Positions 8,631 to 19,352 are shown, numbered from the stretch's first letter. The stretch: 64,000 nt of DNA from Legionella parisiensis (GCF_001467945.1 NZ_LNYQ01000012.1:62001-126000), one strand, 5' to 3'. Program-made: numbers and translations. Notes: a model not told the origin generated them from the letters alone.

Positions 8631-10295
8631 CTAATTACTTTGCAGCAACAACTCCTTAGCATGGGATCGCGTTTGTTCTGTTATTTTTAATCCGCCAAGC
8701 ATGCGCGCTATTTCATCTATTTTTTCAGTAGATTGCAGTAAGGAGATATGGGTAAATGTCTCTTGGTTGTTGCTCCGCTTTTCTACCATAAAATGGTTAT
8801 TGGCAGCAGCAGCGACCTGAGGTTGGTGTGTGACGCAAAATACTTGCAAACGCTCCCCCAATTTACGAAGCATTTGTCCTACGAGGGCTGCTGTAGCCCC
8901 GCCAATACCTACATCCACTTCATCAAACAAGAGAGTAGGTGTCGTACCTTGTTGGGCAGTAATCATTTGAATGGACAAGCTAATTCGCGAAAGTTCACCT
9001 CCTGATGCCACTTTACTTAATAAATCAAGCTCCATACCAGGGTTAGTGCACACCTTATATTCTACTTTATCCATCCCATGAATCTGCATCTTTTCTAGAG
9101 GAGATAGTTCAATTTCCACCCATCCTTTAGGCATACCAAGTTGTTGAATACTAGCGGTAATTTCCTTTGCCAATTTTTTTGCCTGTATTTTGCGTATCTC
9201 TCGTAGTTTAAGAGCTGCTGTTTCATAGCTTGCAATCAATTGCCCCTGCTGTACTTTTAATTGAGCCAACCTGCTTTCACTATCTTGCAGTGCGTCTCGC
9301 TCTTTTTGCAAGTTTTGTGCATGCTCATGGAGTTTGCTGCTATCAATATGATATTTTCGAGCAAGTTGATGTATCGCGCTCATACGCGCTTCTATTTCAT
9401 GCAAACGCTCTGGGTCAAGATGAACACGCTCTGCAAATTGCTGCATTTCATCAACTGCTTCTTCACATTGAATCAGCGCACCATTGATCAATTCAAAAGC
9501 ATTTTTAATTTGGGATTGTTCTTGCGGTAATTGACCTAGTAAATGCGAAATTTGATTTAAGCTGGAACAAATATTGGGTTCATCCTCACAATTTAATAAG
9601 CGATTTATTTGTTGGCTTTTTTGCAAATACTCTCTTGCATGGTGCAGCATTTGGTGTTCTTGATACAAAGTTTCAATTTCATCTTCATGCAGATTTAACG
9701 CAGATAATTCTTCAATTTGAAATTGCAGTAATGCGATTCTGTCTTCTTGTTGTTCCTGGCTCTGTAATACATCAATTTCCTGCTGAATTTTCTGACATTG
9801 TTTATAGGCTCGGGCGACCTCATCAAGTAACGCATGATTTTTGCCATATTGATCCAATTGTTGACGATGCGTTGCATGCTGCATAAGAGTTTGATGTTGA
9901 TGCTGCCCGTGAATATGGACTAGTTTTTCGCTTAATTCTTTTATTTTTTGCAACGGGAATGGCTGCCCATTAATATATGATTTGGAGCGGCCTTCTGCGT
10001 AAATCACTCGCCGCAAATAAATCTCGCCATCATCACAAGGGATATCATGTTCTGCTAGCCATAGCGCCGGCTCAGATCCTTGACTGACAAAAAATCCGGC
10101 GGTGATGTCGCATTTTTCTTGGCCGGGCCGAATAACCGAACCATCTGCTCTCTCACCTAAAGCCAGCATCAAGGCATCAATCATAATCGATTTACCCGCT
10201 CCCGTTTCACCAGTGAAGGCTGTCATACCTTGAGTAAAATCCAACTCCAGGTGTTGCACAATCGCAAACTGTTCAATGCACAAAGTTGTGAGCAT
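8631..10295 (-). CDS. recN: DNA repair protein RecN
   Basis: 554 residues, the normal length for RecN, an SMC-like ATPase that holds broken DNA ends during recombinational repair. Walker A is GETGAGKS (29-36). A long coiled-coil middle follows (about 150-370), then the ABC signature region VASGGELSRISLS and Walker B LLFDEVDVGIGG. The start has AGGATAGGATAG just upstream and lies 8 bases after the nadK stop, so nadK-recN is one transcript, a common arrangement in gammaproteobacteria. Confidence 0.96.
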   Translation of the reverse strand: MLTTLCIEQFAIVQHLELDFTQGMTAFTGETGAGKSIMIDALMLALGERADGSVIRPGQEKCDITAGFFVSQGSEPALWLAEHDIPCDDGEIYLRRVIYAEGRSKSYINGQPFPLQKIKELSEKLVHIHGQHQHQTLMQHATHRQQLDQYGKNHALLDEVARAYKQCQKIQQEIDVLQSQEQQEDRIALLQFQIEELSALNLHEDEIETLYQEHQMLHHAREYLQKSQQINRLLNCEDEPNICSSLNQISHLLGQLPQEQSQIKNAFELINGALIQCEEAVDEMQQFAERVHLDPERLHEIEARMSAIHQLARKYHIDSSKLHEHAQNLQKERDALQDSESRLAQLKVQQGQLIASYETAALKLREIRKIQAKKLAKEITASIQQLGMPKGWVEIELSPLEKMQIHGMDKVEYKVCTNPGMELDLLSKVASGGELSRISLSIQMITAQQGTTPTLLFDEVDVGIGGATAALVGQMLRKLGERLQVFCVTHQPQVAAAANNHFMVEKRSNNQETFTHISLLQSTEKIDEIARMLGGLKITEQTRSHAKELLLQSN

Positions 10296-10303
10296 GTTCT
10301 ATC

Positions 10304-11230
10304 CTATCCTTGATGTTTGGATTCCCAACCAAGTTTTGATCGTAATGTATCATAATAATGATAATCAAGAGGATGTAACAGACGTAATTGATGACCATTT
10401 TTTTGAACAGTAACTTTTTGTCCCGGCTTGACCATTCTGGATTCATGACCATCACAGCTTACTCGCAAATCCGATTCATTAAATTGACTGATATGCAACT
10501 CAATTTTAGCCTCTCCATCAATAACCAACGGACGTGAGCTTAAGCTATGGGAAAACATGGGCACTAGGACGATTGCATTTAACTGAGGATGCATAATGGG
10601 ACCACCCGCAGATAAAGCATATGCAGTAGATCCGGTAGGGGTCGATAAAATCATACCATCAGAGCGATAATGACTCACTAATTGTCGATTAACGTAGACT
10701 GAGAATTCAATGAGATGCGTTTCCTTCCCTCGTCCTAACACCACATCATTGAGTGCATCACCCTCAAAATAAGTATAATCTTCATCGTAAATGCGAGTAT
10801 GTAAAAGAAAGCGCTTTTCTTCTTCATAATAGCCAGATAGTACAGCACTTAATTGCGTTTCCAGTTCATGAGGTAAAATATCGGTGAGAAATCCCAAACG
10901 TCCACGGTTAATTCCAATTACCGGGGTATCCACTTTAATCGCCATACGCGCCGCCGAGAGCAGACTCCCATCACCGCCAACCACAATGATCAAGTCATTT
11001 TTTTTTCCCATATCTTCTCTGGTTAATATGGGAATTTTTACATCAAATCCTGTAGACGTATCTACATCCTGATAGATCTGTACCTCTTGTTTTTTAAGAA
11101 AATCGATCAAACGGGATAAACTTTCATTTACCCCTTGATTCGCCCTATGCTGGCGCGCATACAAGATGATGCGTTTGAATTTAACTTTACTCTTCAATGT
11201 TTGCTGTTCTTGATGCTTTTTTTCGTTCAT
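10304..11230 (-). CDS. nadK: NAD kinase
   Basis: 308 residues; phosphorylates NAD to NADP. Family motifs are [23 protein letters not shown] and [16 protein letters not shown]. The ATG used overlaps the 3' end of typA by 44 bases. A TTG at 11197 would remove eleven residues and almost all of the overlap, and the first residues ([10 protein letters not shown]) do not look conserved, so the true start is uncertain. It is co-transcribed with recN and probably with typA. Confidence 0.95.
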   Translation of the reverse strand: MNEKKHQEQQTLKSKVKFKRIILYARQHRANQGVNESLSRLIDFLKKQEVQIYQDVDTSTGFDVKIPILTREDMGKKNDLIIVVGGDGSLLSAARMAIKVDTPVIGINRGRLGFLTDILPHELETQLSAVLSGYYEEEKRFLLHTRIYDEDYTYFEGDALNDVVLGRGKETHLIEFSVYVNRQLVSHYRSDGMILSTPTGSTAYALSAGGPIMHPQLNAIVLVPMFSHSLSSRPLVIDGEAKIELHISQFNESDLRVSCDGHESRMVKPGQKVTVQKNGHQLRLLHPLDYHYYDTLRSKLGWESKHQG

Positions 11231-13013
11231 GTTCTTTCAATGATTTTTTTCTTAATCGAATCGAATCAGGAGTCACTTCAACCAACTCATCATCATCAAT
11301 AAATTCCAACGCCTGTTCCAAAGTTAGTTTTACGGCAGGAGTTAATATAATGTTTTCGTCAGAACCTGAAGCACGGATATTAGTTAATTGCTTTTCTTTA
11401 GTCACATTCACAACTAAATCATTATCACGGGCATGAATTCCAACAATCATCCCTTCATAACAAACTTTTTGCGGTTCAACAAATAACCTACCACGATCCT
11501 GCAAGTTGAATAAGGCAAAAGCACGAGCCATTCCTTGACAGTTAGCAATCAGTACGCCATTTGCCCGCTTCCCTATTCGTCCTTTAATTGCCGGACCATA
11601 ATGATCATAAACGTGATACATTAAACCTGTACCTGAGGTAGAGGACAGAAACTCATTATGAAAACCAATAAGGCCTCGGGTAGGAATCATATAGTCAAGA
11701 CGTACTCTTCCCTTGCCGTCAGGAACCATATTTTGTAATTCACCTCGACGCTCACCTAGTTTTTCCATAATAGAGCCCTGATGATTTTCTTCCACATCGA
11801 CAGTCAAATGCTCATAAGGCTCTTGTTGCTCACCATCTACTTCACGAATAATCACTTCAGGCTTACTGATCGCTAACTCATAACCTTCACGACGCATCGT
11901 CTCAATAAGAATGGATAAATGGAGCTCTCCACGACCAGAAACTCGGAATTTATCAGGATCGTCACAATCCTCAACGCGTAAAGCAACATTATGTAATAAT
12001 TCTGTTTCCAGGCGCTCACGAATTTTTCGCGAGGTCACGAACTTTCCTTCCTGACCTGCAAAAGGTGAGTCATTGACTTGGAAGGTCATACTAATTGTTG
12101 GTTCATCCACTGAAAGCACTGGTAATGCTTCTACAACATTTGGATCACAAATCGTGTCAGAAATCTTGATGCCTTCAATTCCGGTAATCGCAATAATATT
12201 ACCCGCGCTAGCCTCTTCAATCTCTACGCGCTCAAGGCCTTTAAAACCTAATAATTGCAATAATCGACCTGTGCGAATATTACCCTCTTTATCAATAATC
12301 TTGACAGCAGATTTTGCTTTAATTTGTCCGCGAGTGATTCGACCAATTCCAATTGTACCAACATAGGATGAGTAATCCAAAGAACTTATCTGCATTTGAA
12401 AAGGACCATTTGCATCGACTTTCGGCGCTTCGACTTCATCAATAATTGTTTGTAATAAAGCACTCATATCCGTAGCTTCATCTTCCAGATTCAACTTGGC
12501 ATAACCATTTAATGCAGAAGTATAAACAACAGGAAAATCCAGTTGTGCATCTGTTGCACCTAAATTATCAAAGAGATCGAATACCTGATCCATAACCCAA
12601 TGAGGTCTTGCTCCTGGTCGATCAATTTTATTAATCACAACAATAGGATGCAGGCCACGTGCAAATGCTTTTTGAGTTACAAAACGTGTTTGTGGCATAG
12701 GTCCATCCACTGCATCCACCAGCAGTAGTACACTATCAACCATCGATAAAATACGCTCTACTTCTCCCCCAAAATCAGCGTGTCCCGGGGTATCAACAAT
12801 ATTAATTTGATGATTTTTCCAATACACACAGGTGTTTTTGGCGAGAATAGTGATGCCCCGTTCTTTTTCTAAAGCATTGGAATCCATCACGCGTTCAACT
12901 TTAGGCGCTCTCTCATTTAATGTGCCTGTTTGTTGCAGTAATTTATCTACTAATGTGGTTTTACCATGGTCAACGTGGGCGATAATGGCAATATTGCGAA
13001 TCTGATCAATCAT
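11187..13013 (-). CDS. typA: Ribosome-associated GTPase TypA/BipA
   Basis: 608 residues. The translation-factor GTPase signature is complete: [10 protein letters not shown] (12-21), RGIT switch region, DTPGHADF, and NKIDRPGA. Elongation-factor-like domains II/III follow and the BipA-specific C-terminal domain ends in a basic tail. BipA binds the 70S ribosome and helps assembly and stress or cold adaptation. AAAGG sits 6 bases ahead of the ATG. The stop lies inside the start of nadK. Confidence 0.96.
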   Translation of the reverse strand: MIDQIRNIAIIAHVDHGKTTLVDKLLQQTGTLNERAPKVERVMDSNALEKERGITILAKNTCVYWKNHQINIVDTPGHADFGGEVERILSMVDSVLLLVDAVDGPMPQTRFVTQKAFARGLHPIVVINKIDRPGARPHWVMDQVFDLFDNLGATDAQLDFPVVYTSALNGYAKLNLEDEATDMSALLQTIIDEVEAPKVDANGPFQMQISSLDYSSYVGTIGIGRITRGQIKAKSAVKIIDKEGNIRTGRLLQLLGFKGLERVEIEEASAGNIIAITGIEGIKISDTICDPNVVEALPVLSVDEPTISMTFQVNDSPFAGQEGKFVTSRKIRERLETELLHNVALRVEDCDDPDKFRVSGRGELHLSILIETMRREGYELAISKPEVIIREVDGEQQEPYEHLTVDVEENHQGSIMEKLGERRGELQNMVPDGKGRVRLDYMIPTRGLIGFHNEFLSSTSGTGLMYHVYDHYGPAIKGRIGKRANGVLIANCQGMARAFALFNLQDRGRLFVEPQKVCYEGMIVGIHARDNDLVVNVTKEKQLTNIRASGSDENIILTPAVKLTLEQALEFIDDDELVEVTPDSIRLRKKSLKEHERKKASRTANIEE

Positions 13014-13620
13014 AAATAACCTTTGAAGGAAAAAGCAGAGTATTTGTACATAGATTTGACATTATACATCAATATACAGCTAAAACCTATCTGCTTCGTG
13101 TATTTAAGTATAGCAAAACTTCAATTACAGTAAGAACAGCTTGAGGGTAATGCAGCAAACTAAAATCTTACTAGGGAAAATGCATCTGGTTTTTGAACAT
13201 TAACAGCTTTTTACCTACTTGCAGTATGCTCCCCATATTCATTCATCCCTGCGGAGGCAGAGATCCATTTGCCATGTACATCCCAAACTTTAATAGGATA
13301 TTCCATCCCTCCCAATATAATGGAAAATTAACGTAATTGAGAGAACAATTCTTAGTGGATTAATTTGAGATATGAGCTTTTTGCTGGACGGTTCCTTGCA
13401 TTCGCAAGGATATAGGGCGTTTCACTCGACTGAAATTCTGCAATTTATGGGATCACTCGGGCTTGTGCACAGGATTCAATCGACCCGCTATGTGGCTGAA
13501 CTGAATTTCTAACATGAAGTTACCGGCTATACTGCATTACCTCCATGCTGCAAGGTACTGGCTACAAGTTATTTTTTAGCTGCTAAAATAAGAGTGAGGG
13601 GTAAAGAATAGGGAGTAACT
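13014..13620. other. 607-bp gap, no convincing gene; promoters for typA and the next gene expected
   Basis: Two short open frames are visible. One is on the minus strand, 13306 to 13211 (31 residues, contains VWDVHGKWISASAG). The other is on the plus strand, 13372-13512 (46 residues, contains SLHSQGYRAFHSTEILQF). Neither has a good ribosome site or recognisable family; they could be remnants of decayed genes. A palindromic CGCAAGG-type motif is present near 13405. No tRNA or other RNA fold was recognised. Confidence 0.5.
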
Positions 13621-14118
13621 ATGAAACAACTAATTTTACATCCCACTGACATTAGCCAATGGCATGCATTAGTTAACGAAGCACAAGCTGCAACGCAGTT
13701 GATGTTAACGGAAAATACAGAAAGTTATTTAGTATTTTTATTAATGCGCTTTTCCCAAGGACCGAGACTCATTGAATCGGTTGTTGCACTCGATTTCCTT
13801 GAATCAATGCATAGGCCAAGAACATTACAAATGGAATTATTACGCGATGTAGGGGATAAAAGCTTACTCTTTTGTGGACTATTTCCAGGAATCGCCAAGA
13901 GACGCCATGTCAGTCTTGATTATTTTTCTGAAATGGGACAAGCAGCTTATTTAACAATCGGAGAGTTAGAAGGAAAGCATACAGCTGACCTGTACATTCA
14001 ACTCAGCGAACAATTTATTACACTAAAACATGTATTACAGGCAATGCGTGGAGAGTGCGTAGAACTCATTCAATCAAACCAGGACATCTTATCTTCTATA
14101 AAATTTACTTTGCAATAA
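13621..14118 (+). CDS. Conserved hypothetical cytoplasmic protein
   Basis: 165 residues, no signal peptide and no membrane segment. Composition is that of a helical globular protein, with a central LFCGLFPGIAKRRHVSLDYF segment and a helical C-terminal half. I do not recognise a named family. GGGAG lies 6 bases before the ATG, which supports a real gene. It stands alone between a long gap and the convergent hslO. Confidence 0.7.
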   Translation: MKQLILHPTDISQWHALVNEAQAATQLMLTENTESYLVFLLMRFSQGPRLIESVVALDFLESMHRPRTLQMELLRDVGDKSLLFCGLFPGIAKRRHVSLDYFSEMGQAAYLTIGELEGKHTADLYIQLSEQFITLKHVLQAMRGECVELIQSNQDILSSIKFTLQ

Positions 14119-14129
14119 ATAATTCGCTA

Positions 14130-14212
14130 TAACCTGGATGCAGCGTTGGAGCGCCAGGATGCTGAGGGGAATGAGCATCTAGTGGTAGCTTTTGCCTGCA
14201 TCCTGGGAGTCC
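14130..14212. repeat. Palindromic intergenic repeat between convergent genes
   Basis: The word CCTGGATGCAG occurs, then CCAGGATGCTG, then its inverse CTGCATCCTGG, all within about 80 bases, so several alternative hairpins can form. It may terminate both the hypothetical gene and hslO, and is akin to the other CCTGGG-type repeats in the window. Confidence 0.5.
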
Positions 14213-14217
14213 TGTTC

Positions 14218-15066
14218 TCATCCCTTATGAAATAGCATCGTTACATCAATAGGGTCAAAAGTATATTTCTTATTGCAAAAATCACATCGAATCGCCACTT
14301 CACCTTGTTCCTTTAGTAATTCTTTTGCATCTTCCTCACCTAAAACAGCTAAGACCTGCTTCATTTTCTCTAAACTGCAGCGGCACCTAAATTGGGTTTT
14401 TCGACTCTCAAATATTCTGAGTTCTGTTTCGTGATAAAGGCGGTAAAGTAATGTTTCATTATCTAAAGTAAGTAATTCATGCCCACTTACCGTTTGTCCT
14501 ATTTGCACAGCATATTCCCAAAACTGCTCTCTTTGTACCGTATCTTGACCAGGCATTAACTGCAACAGCATTCCAGCTGCAGCATTATCATTCACAGCCA
14601 ACCAAACTTGAGTAGATACTTGCTCGGATTGAGCAAAATAGTCCATTAAGTTCTCACTCATGGATGTTGATTGAATTGGTACCATACTTTGATATGAGTT
14701 GGTTTGGTTGTTTTGATTAATAGTAATAACCATCTGACCTTTAAGAAAAGCGGAGGCATATTCTTCAGTTTCCAGATTTTCAATAAATTGGGCAAAACCT
14801 CTTACATTAAACTCATGATCACATTGCACCAGTAATAAGGGAAGTCGTTTATCACCTTGAAATTGCAAGTTTAAACTGCCTTGAAATTTAATACTGGATG
14901 CCAAAAGCAGACACGAAACTATAGCTTCTCCCAACAAATTTTTAACCATTGGTGGGTAGTTCCGCTGGTTCATAATGGTTTGGTAAGTACTTTCAATATG
15001 AACAATTTCACCACGAATGTTGGCGTGTTCAAAAATAAAACGTTGAAGGGTATCAGATTCTTTCAT
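14218..15066 (-). CDS. hslO: Redox-regulated chaperone Hsp33
   Basis: 282 residues from the ATG at 15066. A frame continues upstream to 15135, but the extra 23 residues do not match the family, whereas MKESDTLQRFIFEHANIRGE aligns well with the E. coli N-terminus. The zinc/redox switch is complete: CRC at FRCRCSLEKM and CDFC at IRCDFCNKKY near the C-terminus. Hsp33 is a cytosolic holdase that unfolds and dimerises when these cysteines are oxidised. The gene is monocistronic and convergent with the previous gene. Confidence 0.94.
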   Translation of the reverse strand: MKESDTLQRFIFEHANIRGEIVHIESTYQTIMNQRNYPPMVKNLLGEAIVSCLLLASSIKFQGSLNLQFQGDKRLPLLLVQCDHEFNVRGFAQFIENLETEEYASAFLKGQMVITINQNNQTNSYQSMVPIQSTSMSENLMDYFAQSEQVSTQVWLAVNDNAAAGMLLQLMPGQDTVQREQFWEYAVQIGQTVSGHELLTLDNETLLYRLYHETELRIFESRKTQFRCRCSLEKMKQVLAVLGEEDAKELLKEQGEVAIRCDFCNKKYTFDPIDVTMLFHKG

Positions 15067-15113
15067 AATGGACTCAAAATAAATTACAACGAACCAGGGT
15101 CTATTGCCAATTC

Positions 15114-15132
15114 CCCCGGACTTTATCCGGGG
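15114..15132. promoter_or_regulatory. GC-rich hairpin upstream of hslO
   Basis: CCCCGGA and TCCGGGG form a perfect 7-bp stem around CTTTA, 48 bases upstream of the hslO start. It could be a 5'-leader structure of hslO or a barrier between divergent transcripts. Confidence 0.35.
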
Positions 15133-15363
15133 CAAAATGATGTGATTTTAGAGCACCGAAACGCTGCATAGATGAAGTATGTAAGTTGCGGAACACAAAA
15201 ATCACACCATTTTGGCAAAGCGAGTAGAATTTCAAAAGACCCTAAAGCAAATCTCGTGGCAGCGCAAAGTATAACATATTTTTTTTGTAATTTTCCTGGA
15301 GAAAAAATTATCTTGAACTATGCTTTTAAAACACCCCTCCGAAATCAATTAAAGGACTATATC

Positions 15364-15513
15364 ATGATAGATAAAAACATTCTTACACCTTTATTCAAAA
15401 CGATTGACAAAGTCATTTTTGGAATTGAAGAACAAAAAGAACCAGAAACCAAACCTGAGTTTATAGAAATAGATACCGAAGAAGAATTTGATGTCGAACG
15501 CTCTATTAATTAG
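15364..15513 (+). CDS. Small acidic protein of unknown function
   Basis: 49 residues from an ATG with a good AAAGGA site 7 bases upstream. The sequence starts MIDKNILTPLFKTIDKVIFG and ends in an acidic tail (EIDTEEEFDVERS). A longer frame begins at 15172 but has no ribosome site and crosses the intergenic region, so the short form is preferred. The gene lies 62 bases ahead of rep and may share its promoter. No family recognised; codon use looks natural. Confidence 0.5.
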   Translation: MIDKNILTPLFKTIDKVIFGIEEQKEPETKPEFIEIDTEEEFDVERSIN

Positions 15514-15575
15514 TAGTTGATTCACCATACCTAAGCAGGCAATAATCGCTCTTTTTTGAGTGAGAAATCTTTAAG

Positions 15576-17579
15576 ATGTTAAATAGCCAACAAATGGCAG
15601 CAGTACGTTATATAGACGGACCCTTATTAGTTCTTGCTGGGGCTGGAAGCGGTAAAACACGAGTAATAACGCAAAAAATAGGCTATTTAATTAACACATG
15701 TGGCTATGCCGCCAATACAATATGTGCAGTAACTTTTACTAATAAAGCAGCCAATGAAATGCGTACTCGCGTTGCCGCCGTTCTGCCGGCAGCCAGTCGC
15801 CGCGGTTTAAAAGTAGCAACCTTCCATACCTTAGGCTTAAGCATTATCAAACGTGATTTTACCTTGTGCGATCTGAAAAAAGGTTTTTCTATTTTTGACA
15901 GTGAGGATTGTTTGCAGATCCTACGAGGTTTTTTACCAGCAAATAAAGCAACGGAGCGTGAATTTATTTTCCAAATTCAACAACAAATTTCGCGCTGGAA
16001 AAATAATCTTCTTACCCCTGAGGACATCACTAAAAATCAATTAGACACCCCTTCTTATGAAGAGGCGGCCTTGTTGTATCCACGTTATCAGCAAGCGCTT
16101 AAGGCATATAATGCGATCGATTTTGATGATTTAATCCGTCTTCCGGTCAGTCTTTTAAATGAACACCCTGCTGTATTAGAATATTGGCAAAACAAAATCC
16201 GTCATTTATTGGTAGATGAATACCAAGACTCGAATACCAGCCAATACCTTTTCGTAAAAAAATTAACGGGAATACAGGCACGCTTTACTGTAGTGGGTGA
16301 TGATGACCAATCCATTTATGCCTGGCGAGGTGCGAAACCTGAAAATTTGCAACAATTACAACAGGATTACCCACAATTAAAAATAATCAAGTTAGAGCAA
16401 AATTACCGCTCGACCAACATTATTTTGCATACTGCCAATCACCTTATTGCCAACAATCAGCATCTTTTTGAAAAAAAATTATGGAGTGAGTTTGGTCAGG
16501 GGGAACTCTTACGCGTTATTCGCTGTAAAGATGAAAATGATGAAGCAGAACAAGTAGTTGCTGATTTAATCAGTCATAAGCTGCGCTTCAGAACTCAATA
16601 TGGCGATTACGCGATTTTATATCGCGGCAATCATCAATCCCGCGTATTTGAAAAAGTACTCCGTCATTACAGTATCCCTTATACTATCAGTGGCGGCCAA
16701 TCGTGGTTTGCCAAAGCAGAGGTTAAAGATGTCTTTGCCTATCTGAAATTACTGTGTAATGAAGCAGATGATGCTGCTTTTTTAAGAGTGATTAACACTC
16801 CCAAACGCGGTATTGGCGAGGCCAGCCTTGATGTATTGGGCCATTATGCTCAAAGTAGAGGAGTCAGTCTTTACACCGCAGCAGACCACCTGGCACTTAG
16901 TGAAAGTATTGCAGAAAAACCCCGATCATCATTGCTTGCGTTTAAATCCTGGATAGAAGAAATAAAAAAACGATTAGCAACTGGGTCGATTATTGAGCAT
17001 TTGAAGCAAATGGTAGAAGATAGCGGTTATGAAGCCTACATTTACGAACAATGCGACACCCCTGCAAAAGCGCAAAAAAAGATGGACAATGTCTGGGAAT
17101 TGTTAGAATGGGTTGGCCGTTTATTAGCAAAAAATCCAGAGCAGAGCTTAGCAGAAGTCATTAATAAATTAATTTTGATCGATATTCTTGAACAAGCAGA
17201 TGATCATGATCATGATACGTTACAACTGATGACGTTACACGCATCAAAGGGGTTGGAGTTTCCTTACGTTTATTTAGTCGGTATGGAAGAAGAATTATTG
17301 CCGCATCGGGTGAGCATCGACGAAGATCAAATTGAAGAAGAAAGACGCTTGGCCTATGTTGGAATTACCCGGGCACAAAAAGGATTATGTTTTACCTTAG
17401 CCAAACAAAGGCGCCGCGCGGGTGAGTTGCAAGATTGTTTGCCAAGCAGATTCTTGGATGAATTGCCTGCCGAACATTTAGAATGGTTTGGCAAAAACAG
17501 CGAACGCTCTGAAGAGCAATCAAAAAAATTGGCTAAATCACATTTGGCAGGATTGAAAAGTTTGTTGAGCGAATCATGA
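15576..17579 (+). CDS. rep: ATP-dependent DNA helicase Rep
   Basis: 667 residues, close to E. coli Rep (673) and similar along its length. Superfamily 1A motifs in order: GAGSGKTRV (Walker A, 22-30), VTFTNKAANEM, LLVDEYQDSNTSQY (motif II), GDDDQSIYAWRGA (motif III), LEQNYRS (IV), TLHASKGLEFPYV (V) and YVGITRAQ (VI). Rep moves 3'-5' on single-stranded DNA and clears proteins ahead of replication forks. The C-terminus SHLAGLKSLL corresponds to the SHLANLKAMM of E. coli Rep, which favours Rep over UvrD. Confidence 0.95.
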   Translation: MLNSQQMAAVRYIDGPLLVLAGAGSGKTRVITQKIGYLINTCGYAANTICAVTFTNKAANEMRTRVAAVLPAASRRGLKVATFHTLGLSIIKRDFTLCDLKKGFSIFDSEDCLQILRGFLPANKATEREFIFQIQQQISRWKNNLLTPEDITKNQLDTPSYEEAALLYPRYQQALKAYNAIDFDDLIRLPVSLLNEHPAVLEYWQNKIRHLLVDEYQDSNTSQYLFVKKLTGIQARFTVVGDDDQSIYAWRGAKPENLQQLQQDYPQLKIIKLEQNYRSTNIILHTANHLIANNQHLFEKKLWSEFGQGELLRVIRCKDENDEAEQVVADLISHKLRFRTQYGDYAILYRGNHQSRVFEKVLRHYSIPYTISGGQSWFAKAEVKDVFAYLKLLCNEADDAAFLRVINTPKRGIGEASLDVLGHYAQSRGVSLYTAADHLALSESIAEKPRSSLLAFKSWIEEIKKRLATGSIIEHLKQMVEDSGYEAYIYEQCDTPAKAQKKMDNVWELLEWVGRLLAKNPEQSLAEVINKLILIDILEQADDHDHDTLQLMTLHASKGLEFPYVYLVGMEEELLPHRVSIDEDQIEEERRLAYVGITRAQKGLCFTLAKQRRRAGELQDCLPSRFLDELPAEHLEWFGKNSERSEEQSKKLAKSHLAGLKSLLSES

Positions 17580-17643
17580 TTTTAGCCTAGTGTCGCATGG
17601 GAGCAGCAGAGGAAGCAGGGTATGGACAGGAAGGATCCTCTCA

Positions 17644-17671
17644 ATCCCGGGTTACGCTGCGCTTGCACCAA
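17644..17671. repeat. Dispersed CCCGGGTTACGCTGCGCTT repeat copy
   Basis: TCAATCCCGGGTTACGCTGCG lies in the rep-MFS gap. It is read through by the over-extended MFS frame, which is a reason to reject that longer start. Confidence 0.5.
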
Positions 17672-17729
17672 GGCTGCATTAGGAATACAACTCGATGCAG
17701 AAATTTTTCCCCGTTGCTATACTGTTCCT

Positions 17730-19118
17730 ATGAAAAAAAATATCCTTTTGTTTATAGTTTCTTTTGCCATGTTTATGGAAGCAGTGGATACTACCATTAT
17801 TAACACCTCTATTCCTGTTATGGCACAGAGTTTAAACGTTAATCCGGTTGATTTGAAATTAGCACTGATCAGCTATCTTTTGAGCTTGGCAATTTTTATT
17901 CCGATTAGCGGTTGGATCGCCGATAAATTTGGCATGAAAATCGTTTTTATTACCGCGATCTCTGTTTTTACCTTAAGTTCGGTTTGGTGTGGATTCACTA
18001 ATAGCTTGGGAGAGTTAATTTGTGCGCGCATCATGCAGGGCTTGGGAGGCTCACTCACCATGCCTATTGGCCGCCTCATTATTTTACGAACTTGTGAACG
18101 ACATGAATTAATCGCAAAAATGAGTATCGTCGTGATGGTTGCGTCATTGGGATTAATGCTAGGGCCGTTACTAGGTGGAATTATTACCGATCATTTCTCC
18201 TGGCGTTGGATCTTTTGGGTCAATATTCCTGTTGGGATAATTGCGGTAATTTTATCAAGCAAACTATTGCCTTATATGCCTACTCGCCCAGTCCCCCCTC
18301 TCGATAAATTGGGCTTTATTCTTTTTGGCAGCGGATTAGCTACCTTAACTTTCAGTTTATCTATGGTCAGCGAATCACATGTTACGATGTTGCAAATCGT
18401 CACTGTTTTTTTTATTGCCCTTCTTCTATTAGGCAGCTATATCAAGCACTCTTATAAAAGAAAACACCCTATTGTTAAAGTGGAACTTTTACACACCCGT
18501 ACATTTTGTGTCTCCATTGCGGGTAATTTATTAGCCCGTCTGGGTTTTGGAGGAGTCCCCTTTTTATTGCCCTTGATGTTACAAATCGGGCTGGGTTATT
18601 CACCGCGCTTATCTGGTCTATTGCTCGCTCCTATTGCCTTAGGTGTTTTTTTAGTTAAACCTTTATCAGTCTATATATTACGTTGGTGTGGTTATAAAAA
18701 TTTATTAATTTTAAATACAATGCTAGTAAGTATTTCGCTCTGGTCTTTTTTTTCCATTAACCAGCACTCGTCCGTATATGGCATTGCATTTTTGACTTTT
18801 GCATACGGCTTTCTAATTGCGCTTCAGTATACCGGCATGAATTCTTTGGCTTATGCAAACATTACAGAAAATAATATGAGTGCAGCAACCAGCATCATGA
18901 GTACAACGCAACAACTGGCCCAAAGCTTTGGTGTTGCAGTATCAGCGATCTTGCTGAGTCTTTTCACATACATGTATTCTCAAGATCACGTTTTATCCCT
19001 GCAAATATTCCATGATACGTTTCTAATGCTTGGAGTTCTAACTTTTTTTTCAGGGATCATTTTTATTTTTCTAAAGAAAGAAGATGGTCTTGAGTTGATC
19101 GAAATCCCTGAACATTGA
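17730..19118 (+). CDS. MFS multidrug efflux transporter, DHA2 (EmrB/QacA) type
   Basis: 462 residues from the ATG at 17730 (MKKNILLFIVSFAMFMEAVD). The frame extends to 17622, but that part crosses an intergenic repeat and is hydrophilic. About 14 membrane segments are visible. The DHA2 motif DTTIINTSIPVM lies in the first helix, motif A is WIADKFGMK, and motif C is GPLLGGIITDHFSWRWIF. It is a proton-driven inner-membrane drug exporter by family; the substrate is unknown. No EmrA-type partner or regulator lies beside it. Confidence 0.88.
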   Translation: MKKNILLFIVSFAMFMEAVDTTIINTSIPVMAQSLNVNPVDLKLALISYLLSLAIFIPISGWIADKFGMKIVFITAISVFTLSSVWCGFTNSLGELICARIMQGLGGSLTMPIGRLIILRTCERHELIAKMSIVVMVASLGLMLGPLLGGIITDHFSWRWIFWVNIPVGIIAVILSSKLLPYMPTRPVPPLDKLGFILFGSGLATLTFSLSMVSESHVTMLQIVTVFFIALLLLGSYIKHSYKRKHPIVKVELLHTRTFCVSIAGNLLARLGFGGVPFLLPLMLQIGLGYSPRLSGLLLAPIALGVFLVKPLSVYILRWCGYKNLLILNTMLVSISLWSFFSINQHSSVYGIAFLTFAYGFLIALQYTGMNSLAYANITENNMSAATSIMSTTQQLAQSFGVAVSAILLSLFTYMYSQDHVLSLQIFHDTFLMLGVLTFFSGIIFIFLKKEDGLELIEIPEH

Positions 19119-19258
19119 TTCGTGCCATTTCTTTTTTCCCTCCTTAAGGCCGCCACCCTCCCTGCTTTTTGTACGAATACGCCTAAAAGATTGCAAAATA
19201 TTAGAATTTTTAGACAAAATGCTCTATGATATAGAGGCATTATTTTGTTGCTTTCATA

Positions 19259-19325
19259 TTAAATATAAAAATATTTTAAAATATTTAATAAAAAAACAGC
19301 ACAATTAATAAAATAATGCTACAAT
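19259..19325 (+). promoter_or_regulatory. AT-only palindrome and possible promoter ahead of cold-shock gene
   Basis: TTAAATAT (19259-19266) and ATATTTAA (19281-19288) are exact inverses, around an A/T-only core. TACAAT at 19320-19325 resembles a -10 box about 28 bases before the start codon, with no clear -35. Just upstream, CTCTATGATATAGAG (near 19221) is another short palindrome. Confidence 0.35.
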
Positions 19326-19352
19326 GTCCTGGTAACAATTTAGGAAATTAAC

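Noticed and set aside
8748..9886. Several plus-strand frames inside recN
   Set aside because: They are shadows of the well-supported recN reading frame with unlikely composition.
13211..13306. 31-codon minus-strand ORF with VWDVHGKWISASAG
   Set aside because: No correctly spaced ribosome site, too short, no recognised family; mentioned only as a possible remnant.
13372..13512. 46-codon plus-strand ORF
   Set aside because: Plausible text but no ribosome site or homology that I can recall; too short to support.
15172..15363. Long 5' extension of the small acidic ORF (113-aa frame)
   Set aside because: No ribosome site at 15172, and the sequence lies in the hslO-rep intergenic region; the AAAGGA-led ATG at 15364 is far better.
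17622..17729. 36-residue N-terminal extension of the MFS transporter
   Set aside because: It reads through a dispersed CCCGGGTTACGC repeat and is hydrophilic, unlike any transporter N-terminus.
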